A stretch of 11,862 bases of DNA from Clostridia bacterium (GTDB lineage Bacteria > Bacillota_A > Clostridia > Christensenellales > UBA1242), in contig JAFTUZ010000083.1 in NCBI GenBank assembly GCA_017466005.1, positions 1-11,862 of the forward strand. Direction: 5' to 3'. Below, one piece after another: positions 6,672 through 11,862 of the stretch. The notes under the pieces were generated by a model that worked only from the letters and a program-made list of their open reading frames with translations, had not been told where the DNA came from and did not search any database. Made by a program: the position numbers and the translations under genes. Position 1 is the stretch's first letter, and each line of letters begins with the position of its first letter.

Positions 6672-7553
6672 CATAGTTAAAAATTGTTCTTTATTAACTC
6701 TTTGCTGTCGTTTTTCCATTCCTAAATTAATACCATCTTCTATTTCTTTTGATGTAAAAACTATATCCGAACAAGTATTTAATTTATAATTTGTATTAGC
6801 CTTATACTTATAAAGTTTAGAACTCGTGCTTTTTGTAAATTCTTTTTTAATTAAATCTATGTATTCATCCAATGAACAATTTATACAATCACGAGCAGAT
6901 ATTAACTTCATATTATCATAAGTGTTTTGCAAAGTAGGCTCTAATTTTTCCCACTCTTTTTCCATTATAAAATCACCACTAATAATCTGAACATCGCTAA
7001 TACCTAAATTATTTTTATCATCAAAACTTGAAATTAATTTTGCTATAATACAAGTTTTCATTGCCATTGTTTGCTCTTTACTACTTTCTTCAAATCTATA
7101 CTCTGGTTCTGGAATATAAATACCAAACTTACCATCCAAATTAGAAACAGCCCTTGCCTGATAAAAATATGGCGTTACAAACAATTCTCGTTTATATGCT
7201 AATTTATCTTCCGCAAAAAAACTTACTGGCGCAACAACCGAATTTTCAATTTTGTTAAAATGTTTTAACAAATCCGCCTCTTTTTTCATTCTTCCGAATT
7301 CCAAATAAGGCGAACCTACCAAAACAGTTTTATAATTATTATCATTTTTTAAAACATAAATTGTAGAATAATAACCAAAATTTATAAATTTCATTTTTAA
7401 TTTATTATAAGGAATATTATTTTCTTTTGCATATTTCTTTTTAAAATTTTTTAAAAAATAATGAGTTTTAAAATAATCTAATAAAAATTGGTTTTTGTAT
7501 AATAAATAAGCAGAATATTCCAGATTCTTTTCCATTCCAAGTTTTTCATTCAT
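6669..7553 (-). CDS. Uncharacterised protein, possibly a degenerate kinase/phosphotransferase-like fold
   Basis: I do not recognise this 294-aa protein. It has no signal peptide or membrane segment and is Lys- and Tyr-rich. The region 54-130 is faintly reminiscent of a protein-kinase or aminoglycoside-phosphotransferase N-lobe: two strands around FGYYSTIYVLKN (59-70), a third strand YKTVLVGSP without the usual VAxK lysine, a helix FGRMKKEADLLKHF with a Glu, and strands VVAPVSFFAEDK and RELFVTPYF. ISGDF at 191-195 could be a remnant of the HGDF catalytic loop, but the His is Ser and no following Asn or DFG-like motif is clear. The resemblance is by eye only. The ATG has AAGGTG 5 nt upstream; Met7 is an alternative. 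It is a single-gene unit with its own promoter (7585-7613) and terminator (6645-6671). Confidence 0.7.
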   Translation of the reverse strand: MNEKLGMEKNLEYSAYLLYKNQFLLDYFKTHYFLKNFKKKYAKENNIPYNKLKMKFINFGYYSTIYVLKNDNNYKTVLVGSPYLEFGRMKKEADLLKHFNKIENSVVAPVSFFAEDKLAYKRELFVTPYFYQARAVSNLDGKFGIYIPEPEYRFEESSKEQTMAMKTCIIAKLISSFDDKNNLGISDVQIISGDFIMEKEWEKLEPTLQNTYDNMKLISARDCINCSLDEYIDLIKKEFTKSTSSKLYKYKANTNYKLNTCSDIVFTSKEIEDGINLGMEKRQQRVNKEQFLTM

Positions 7554-7584
7554 CTTTTCACCTTAATATAATAATTTATAATAA

Positions 7585-7613
7585 ATTATATCACTTAAAA
7601 CTTAAAATTTCAA
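7585..7613 (-). promoter_or_regulatory. Sigma-A promoter of the 6669-7553 gene
   Basis: On the minus strand, TTGAAA (7608-7613) and TATAAT (7585-7590) are 17 bp apart, with TGA directly before the -10 (extended -10). This is near consensus. The predicted start at about 7578 leaves a 25-nt leader containing the AAGGTG ribosome site. Confidence 0.8.
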
Positions 7614-7623
7614 TACTAAATAA

Positions 7624-7646
7624 AAAAACCACACTAGGTGGCTTTT
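7624..7646 (-). terminator. Rho-independent terminator of the 7648-8424 gene
   Basis: On the minus strand the stem AAAAGCCAC / GTGGTTTTT (9 bp, one G-U wobble) closes a 5-nt CTAGT loop and runs into seven T residues (complement of 7622-7628). It starts one base after the stop codon and lies just upstream of the promoter of the next minus-strand gene, insulating the two units. Confidence 0.85.
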
Positions 7647-7647
7647 A

Positions 7648-8424
7648 TTATTCATTGTCATAAAAATCAAGCAAACGGTCTTGTAATTCTTGATTATAAA
7701 AACGAATACTTTTTATTGGAGATAAAAGATAATTTAAACTTATTAAAAGTGCATTCATAATTTTTAAATTACCCAATTCTATACTTTCTATAGTTGCATC
7801 TATTGTAATATTAATTTCATCTTTTCTATCATCTTTCACTTTTGGGTCACGATTAACAGTTTCTTGTATTTGTGAAAGTATTGTAGTAATATCATCAAAG
7901 AAATTTCCAAGTAAGTTTTCTACTTCTTCATCTACTGGTTCTTCTTCAACATTTTGTTCCGTTTCTGTTGATTTTTCTGCTTTATATCCATCAGTTTCAT
8001 AACCTAGCATATAACACATAGCATCTCTGAATGGCAAAATTATACACTCCACAAAATCGTTAAAACAATCTACAATCAATCTTCCATCGCCATTAAAATA
8101 ATCACGAATAAAAGTGTGTAAATCCAATCTGTGTGCATCAAACTCACTTAAAAGACCAAAAACTAAACCAACAATTTTTTCTGGTTCTTTAGGTAAATTA
8201 AATTGTAAATAAGTTATATTATTTTTAACTTGTGCTTTTGCAAATTCATTATCAAAATTAAAATTAACTAGTGCCTCTCCCACTGTTGCAATAAGTTCTG
8301 GGCTAGCAACTATTGTTTTTAATATTTGTGAAATTTTAGCATCTGCAAGAATGAATTTTGCGTTGCACATATCAGTACACGCATTATAAAAAGCACGTAT
8401 TTTTTCATCTAAAATTTCTTGCAT
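7648..8424 (-). CDS. Uncharacterised acidic cytoplasmic protein
   Basis: I do not recognise this protein. From the chosen ATG it has 258 aa, with no signal peptide or membrane helix. It appears largely alpha-helical: residues 1-140 contain repeated amphipathic helices and an Asp/Cys-containing stretch, NGDGRLIVDCFNDFVECIIL (111-130). An acidic linker with Glu-rich runs occupies about 148-170. A second helical region follows, with INITIDATIESIELGNLKIM (204-223) and a C-terminal helix ending LLDFYDNE. The frame extends nine codons upstream to an ATG at 8451, but the ATG at 8422-8424 has a strong GGGGAG site 4 nt before it and is preferred. It is divergent from the DUF4364 gene and forms its own unit with promoter and terminator. 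No function is proposed. Confidence 0.75.
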   Translation of the reverse strand: MQEILDEKIRAFYNACTDMCNAKFILADAKISQILKTIVASPELIATVGEALVNFNFDNEFAKAQVKNNITYLQFNLPKEPEKIVGLVFGLLSEFDAHRLDLHTFIRDYFNGDGRLIVDCFNDFVECIILPFRDAMCYMLGYETDGYKAEKSTETEQNVEEEPVDEEVENLLGNFFDDITTILSQIQETVNRDPKVKDDRKDEINITIDATIESIELGNLKIMNALLISLNYLLSPIKSIRFYNQELQDRLLDFYDNE

Positions 8425-8500
8425 ATTTCTCCCCTTTTTTATCTTAAGCAAAAATGTAACTAATTATATTTTTGTATAGTAAATCCTGCCAAGTAAAAAA

Positions 8501-8528
8501 ATTATATCATATTAAAAATAAAACACAA
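8501..8528 (-). promoter_or_regulatory. Candidate sigma-A promoter of the 7648-8424 gene
   Basis: On the minus strand, a perfect extended -10, TGATATAAT (TATAAT at 8501-8506), is preceded at 16 bp by a weak -35, TTGTGT (8523-8528). A start near 8494 would give a leader of about 70 nt. No stable secondary structure was seen in that leader. Confidence 0.55.
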
Positions 8529-8570
8529 AATGTTTTTTAAAAAAATTTTGAAATTTCAATGTTAATTTGA

Positions 8571-8599
8571 TTGCCAGTTTTTAAAGTGTGTGGTATAAT
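8571..8599 (+). promoter_or_regulatory. Sigma-A promoter of the DUF4364-TSCPD operon
   Basis: TTGCCA (8571-8576) and TATAAT (8594-8599) are 17 bp apart, with TGG directly before the -10 (extended -10). The predicted start is near 8606, 26 nt before the start codon, and the leader carries a perfect AGGAGG ribosome site at 8621-8626. Confidence 0.82.
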
Positions 8600-8631
8600 T
8601 ATTTTCGTTTTAATATTTAAAGGAGGAAGTT

Positions 8632-9189
8632 GTGAAGTTAAATTTTTCATCAGACGATGCTGGTACTAAACTGATTTTGCTTTATACCCTAGAGCAAATG
8701 GAAATTCCTCTTAATGAACATTTTATTTTTGATATTTGTACATCTAGAAATGACTGGATTAATTATATGGAATGCAAAATGGTATTCCCCGAACTTATAA
8801 ACTTTAATTTAATATACTCACCAGATACTGATACAAAGGCAAAACGCTACACTCTAACGGCAATGGGCAGAAATTGTTTGGCTTCGTTTTATCAAGATAT
8901 CCCAGAAAATTTACGTGCAAAAATATCCGAGTTTTGTAAAACAAACCGAATGTATTTTAAACGTTTACAAGAGTATGTTGCAGATTTTAAAAAGAATAGC
9001 GATGGAACTTACATGGTAACAATGCGAATTATAGATGCTACTTCTAATATACCTACTTTTGAAATAAAAATAAATCTACAAAGTCGTGCTGAAGCCGTAA
9101 AAGCGGTAGAATTATGGACAGAAAAAGCCCCAAGTTTTTATGAATTTGTATATTCAAACTTACTTGATTGGGGAACAAAAGGAGAATAA
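8632..9189 (+). CDS. DUF4364 family protein (winged-helix-like N-terminus)
   Basis: This protein of unknown function fits the DUF4364 family found widely in Clostridia. Residues 10-80 look like a winged helix-turn-helix: helix GTKLILLYTLEQMEIPL, then helices around 28-60, then the wing-like RYTLTAMGRNCLASF (72-86). This resembles PadR/MarR-like regulators, although DNA binding is not shown. The C-terminal half (about 110-180) has two strand segments, GTYMVTMRIIDATSNIPTFE (125-144) and the helix SRAEAVKAVELWTEKAP. At 185 aa it has a normal family length. The start codon is GTG, fixed by a perfect AGGAGG 5 nt upstream. It is co-transcribed with the TSCPD gene 3 bp downstream, whose ribosome site overlaps the end of this gene. 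Confidence 0.82.
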   Translation: MKLNFSSDDAGTKLILLYTLEQMEIPLNEHFIFDICTSRNDWINYMECKMVFPELINFNLIYSPDTDTKAKRYTLTAMGRNCLASFYQDIPENLRAKISEFCKTNRMYFKRLQEYVADFKKNSDGTYMVTMRIIDATSNIPTFEIKINLQSRAEAVKAVELWTEKAPSFYEFVYSNLLDWGTKGE

Positions 9190-9192
9190 ATT

Positions 9193-9504
9193 ATGGAAGC
9201 ATTTAGAACCACAGGAACTTGTTCTAGACAAATTTTATTTCACGTTGATGAAAATGATGTTTTAATTGATGTGAAATTTTTAGGGGGCTGCCCTGGTGGT
9301 TTGCAAGCGCTTTCTAAATTAACCGTTGGTAAACACATTAGAGATGTAATAAATATGTGTGAAGGCATAAGATGTAAAAACGACACTAGTTGCCCAGACC
9401 AACTTGCAAAAGCTTTAAAAGACTATATTAAAAAACGTGAAGACGAAAAAAATGGCATATTGCCCGCAAAACGTGGGCACCCACAAGTATTAAAATTAAA
9501 TTAA
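9193..9504 (+). CDS. TSCPD domain-containing small protein (TIGR03905-like)
   Basis: This is a stand-alone TSCPD-domain protein; its function is not established. The signature TSCPDQLAKAL is at residues 65-75. Cysteines at 10 (TGTCSRQI), 33 (GGCPGGLQAL), 61 (IRCKND) and 67 (TSCPD) are the family's conserved set and plausibly bind a metal; Cys56 is an extra. The same domain occurs at the C-terminus of B12-dependent class II ribonucleotide reductases, where a metal or redox role is suspected. At 103 aa it is about 20 residues longer than the usual 80-85 aa, because of a basic tail KKREDEKNGILPAKRG from residue 80. The ATG has GGAG 8 nt upstream. It is the second and last gene of its operon, followed immediately by a strong terminator. 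Confidence 0.9.
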   Translation: MEAFRTTGTCSRQILFHVDENDVLIDVKFLGGCPGGLQALSKLTVGKHIRDVINMCEGIRCKNDTSCPDQLAKALKDYIKKREDEKNGILPAKRGHPQVLKLN

Positions 9505-9535
9505 AAAGTTTCCACAAAATAGTGGAAACTTTTTA
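9502..9535 (+). terminator. Strong rho-independent terminator after the TSCPD gene
   Basis: A 14-bp perfect stem, including AAAAAGTTTCCAC (9503-9515) and GTGGAAACTTTTT (9522-9534), encloses a 6-nt AAAATA loop. It begins at the TSCPD stop codon. T runs are present on both strands, so it can also stop minus-strand transcripts that pass the hairpin at 9623-9649. Confidence 0.92.
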
Positions 9536-9622
9536 TTAATCTTTTATAATTTAAATTACTAACACTAATTAATAAAGTCAGTATTACAAATTCACTTAAA
9601 CATTACATTAATCATTAAGCCA

Positions 9623-9649
9623 AAAAAGCGGGATAAATTCCCACTTTTT
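9623..9649 (-). terminator. Rho-independent terminator of the SGNH lipoprotein gene
   Basis: On the minus strand the stem AAAAAGTGGGA / TCCCGCTTTTT (11 bp, one T-G wobble) has a 5-nt ATTTA loop and ends in a run of six T. On the plus strand the wobble position is a C-A mismatch, so it favours minus-strand transcripts. It lies about 20 bp past the stop codon. The 87 bp between it and the hairpin at 9502-9535 hold nothing recognisable. Confidence 0.85.
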
Positions 9650-9669
9650 AGTAAAAACAAATATTAAAA

Positions 9670-11862
9670 TTATTTATAAGAAAAATTTGCTAGCAAAAAT
9701 TCTTCAATAGTATCTGCCATTTTTTGAGCACCACTATCATTAGGATGAATCCCATCAGAAAAATCTGTTTCAGTCATTACACATTCTTCATTAAGGTCTA
9801 ATGTTACAATACCATAATATGTAGCAACTTCTTCAATTGCATCACATAGGTCTCTTAAAGAATATCCCCAAGCATTTAATTTGTCATTATCCCATTCTTT
9901 TGTAGAGCTAACAGAGTTATTCCAACTTGTAACAACCGGTGTCATCATAAATATTTTAGTATCCGTTGAACGGAAACGATTAACTAAATCAGAACACATT
10001 TTATCCAAAGCACCATAAATTGTTGTTGTATCATCACTCCCAAATTCCCCTAAAGAATAATATTGAGATGTTCCATCATTTTTACATTGGTCAAAATCGT
10101 TTACACCAAGTAAAATACCAACATAGTCTGAATCATAACTAATTGTTTGAATATCATCTAAACGAGAAGTTCTATGACCACCCGTACATAAAACTGTACC
10201 TGAAACACCCATATTATTTTCAGTCATACCCAATGAAGATGCTAATACAGAAGAATATCTATTGCTGGTATCTGATACGCCAACACCTTCAGTTATACTA
10301 TCGCCCAAAAAGGTTATAGTTTTACCCGAAAAATCTTCTTTTTCTAATGGATTTGTAGTTAATGTAGAGAAATTTCCTCTATTTTCAATGTACTCATCAA
10401 TGCCTATATCTGAAATAGACATCTCAACAGTACTTCCAGCGAATGATAAATAATATTCTTTACTATCATTGATAGCCCAATCTGGCATATTTGATGCTGT
10501 AAATAATTGGTCGTTTACATACATAAGAAGTTGGTCATCTAATACAAATTTAATTTTAATAGTATTGTTATCCTTTATTAATGTTGCCATATCAATTGAA
10601 GCATCAGTAAATGCAGTTTTTCCCTCTTCTACTTTACCAACATTTTCAATTTTACTTAACCAAGAAAAGTCTTCTCTTGTGCTACCTTCCATGCCAGAAT
10701 ACATATTATATTCTGCTACAAACAACTTATTCATACCGCCAGTAGTATCATTTGTTAACCAACCTTTTGTTGTTGGAGATGTATTATAATCTTCTACATA
10801 CTCTTTAGTAGAAATACCCCATAATAATTGTTTTGTGGCCGATGTTTTATTAATGGTAAATTCTACATACATTCCTTTTGTTAAAGATTCTGTTAAATAT
10901 CCCATTACTAACCAACCATTACCATTAGTTGAAATATATTTGTTATTTGTATCAATATAAGTTCCATCATCTAGCAACACACCATCTAGCTCAATAAAAT
11001 CTACATAAACTGCTTCATAATTAATTTCTGACGCCGCATAATATGAATATGTAAGTTCCTCTGAAACAGTATTCCCTTGCTCATCTTCCCAATGGCTAAA
11101 TTTTTGTAAATTTTTATATTTGTCAGCCGTTATAACAAATTCTTGTTGTTGAGAAGGGTCAATAATGTTTAAGTTAAAAGTTGTTATAACACCGCGATAA
11201 GAAATTTTTACATTATAATTTCCAGCAACTTGAAAATTTGGTTTTGAATATATATCATCAACAATATACATTTCTTCGGTGATATTAATTTCTTCAGTTG
11301 TAGAATTTTCATAAGTAACTTTTATTTTTAAAGTTGGTTCCGAACCAATTTCTGTTATATTGTATGTACTTTCTCCGATATATGCAACACTATTTATCTT
11401 TTTTGGTATTTCCACTCTTTTTTCTTCAGTTGTATCATCAGTATAAGTAAAAGTAAAAACATAATACTCTATATTTGTTGTATAATCATATTCATAAGCA
11501 CTTGTAATAGATTGTATTCCCTTACCTGCTTGTCCTGTTTCACCTGCAACGCCTTGTGCTTTTTGGTCTGTTGTCACTCCGTTTATAATCCAATACCCGT
11601 CTTCAGAAATGTCTATGGTTGGGGTTGCGCCCGGTTCCCCTGGCTCACCTTTAATATTGCCTAATTCTGTCCAAACGCCATCTACTTTTTTATATAAATT
11701 AAAAGTTGTTGTGTCTAAATACACATCACCATTTGCTCCATACGCACTTGCTGGCACGCCTTCATCTGTTAAAAAACTAGAACCCGCTACACCTTGTGGA
11801 CCAGCTGGCCCAGTTGCACCAGTATCCCCTTTTGTCCCCGCTTCGCCACAACCTACTAGCAT
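9670..11862 (-). CDS. Partial surface lipoprotein with collagen-like repeats and a C-terminal SGNH/GDSL esterase domain
   Basis: This is a cell-surface mosaic protein whose 5' end lies outside the window. The visible sequence opens MLVGCGEAG; LVGC is a lipobox, so the missing part is probably a hydrophobic signal peptide and Cys5 would be the lipidated residue. Then come: Gly-X-Y collagen-like triplets (residues 6-29, eight in a row), with further short runs at 72-80 and 104-115; an Ig-like domain (about 158-235); a short InlB/Flg_new-like segment (about 245-288, FSHWEDEQGNTVS); a probable jelly-roll lectin-like domain (about 290-490); and an SGNH hydrolase (about 510-730). The SGNH blocks are complete: GDS with Ser522, Gly552 or Gly555 in the second block, GVND with Asn588, and DGIHP with Asp703 and His706. 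Deacetylation of cell-surface or environmental glycans is plausible but is an inference. The gene ends at its own terminator. Confidence 0.88.
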   Translation of the reverse strand: MLVGCGEAGTKGDTGATGPAGPQGVAGSSFLTDEGVPASAYGANGDVYLDTTTFNLYKKVDGVWTELGNIKGEPGEPGATPTIDISEDGYWIINGVTTDQKAQGVAGETGQAGKGIQSITSAYEYDYTTNIEYYVFTFTYTDDTTEEKRVEIPKKINSVAYIGESTYNITEIGSEPTLKIKVTYENSTTEEINITEEMYIVDDIYSKPNFQVAGNYNVKISYRGVITTFNLNIIDPSQQQEFVITADKYKNLQKFSHWEDEQGNTVSEELTYSYYAASEINYEAVYVDFIELDGVLLDDGTYIDTNNKYISTNGNGWLVMGYLTESLTKGMYVEFTINKTSATKQLLWGISTKEYVEDYNTSPTTKGWLTNDTTGGMNKLFVAEYNMYSGMEGSTREDFSWLSKIENVGKVEEGKTAFTDASIDMATLIKDNNTIKIKFVLDDQLLMYVNDQLFTASNMPDWAINDSKEYYLSFAGSTVEMSISDIGIDEYIENRGNFSTLTTNPLEKEDFSGKTITFLGDSITEGVGVSDTSNRYSSVLASSLGMTENNMGVSGTVLCTGGHRTSRLDDIQTISYDSDYVGILLGVNDFDQCKNDGTSQYYSLGEFGSDDTTTIYGALDKMCSDLVNRFRSTDTKIFMMTPVVTSWNNSVSSTKEWDNDKLNAWGYSLRDLCDAIEEVATYYGIVTLDLNEECVMTETDFSDGIHPNDSGAQKMADTIEEFLLANFSYK

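Noticed and set aside
6669..7553. Calling this gene a functional kinase or CotS
   Set aside because: The essential lysine and the HxD-type catalytic loop are not evident; the resemblance is by eye and could be chance.
8425..8631. Riboswitch or structured leader in the divergent region
   Set aside because: Both leaders are short or unstructured AT-rich sequence; I see no conserved stem-loop set.
9535..9622. Small RNA or extra gene between the two terminators
   Set aside because: The stretch is AT-rich with no promoter, hairpin or reading frame of note.
10262..10789. Plus-strand open frames antisense to the lipoprotein gene (10262-10453 and 10469-10789)
   Set aside because: The minus-strand frame is continuous with conserved SGNH motifs; the antisense frames look like shadows.
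1..11862. CRISPR array, insertion sequence, integrase or phage genes
   Set aside because: No regularly spaced repeats, transposase motifs or terminal inverted repeats were seen on either strand.

Overview
The window looks like a chromosome segment from a low-GC, endospore-forming (or sporulation-descended) anaerobic member of the Clostridia. The evidence is the strongly AT-rich sequence with purine-rich Shine-Dalgarno sites throughout, the condensin adaptor pair ScpA/ScpB, the sporulation-associated families YtfJ/GerW and YlbJ, a DUF2953 gene, and a DUF4364 gene followed by a small TSCPD-domain gene. No mobile element, CRISPR array, rRNA or tRNA was seen.

Layout. (1) Positions 14-2995, minus strand: a compact operon read as DUF2953 membrane protein, YtfJ/GerW, secreted D,D-carboxypeptidase (S11 family), RluB pseudouridine synthase. 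(2) Positions 3166-5530, minus strand: site-2 protease (M50), ScpA, ScpB, from a good sigma-A-type promoter in the 5531-5647 gap and closed by a hairpin terminator at 3026-3048. Regions 1 and 2 together resemble the Firmicutes scpAB / dac / rluB neighbourhood, but no spmA-spmB pair lies in it. (3) Positions 5648-6643, plus strand: YlbJ, divergent from the scp operon. (4) Positions 6669-7553, minus strand: a single-gene unit with a near-consensus promoter and its own terminator. It encodes an unrecognised protein with a faint kinase/phosphotransferase-like look. (5) Positions 7648-8424, minus strand: an unrecognised acidic protein with its own promoter and terminator. (6) Positions 8632-9504, plus strand: DUF4364 and TSCPD genes from one strong promoter, ending in a 14-bp hairpin. 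(7) Positions 9670-11862, minus strand: a large partial gene for a surface lipoprotein. It carries collagen-like Gly-X-Y stretches, an Ig-like domain, a possible InlB-type repeat, a possible carbohydrate-binding jelly roll and a C-terminal SGNH esterase. It runs off the right edge exactly at its lipobox.

How the genes fit together. Regions 1-3 combine chromosome condensation (ScpAB, partners of Smc), intramembrane proteolysis, ribosome modification and sporulation or cell-wall functions, which is a normal core-genome association in spore formers. Regions 4-6 are short, independently controlled units of uncharacterised function. Region 7 is accessory cell-surface content, probably acting on cell-surface or environmental polysaccharide esters.

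No unmistakable new multi-gene system is visible. The most unusual items are the mosaic SGNH lipoprotein, the paired acidic extensions on ScpA and ScpB, the terminator sitting in front of the sporulation-type operon, and the two orphan genes at 6669-8424.
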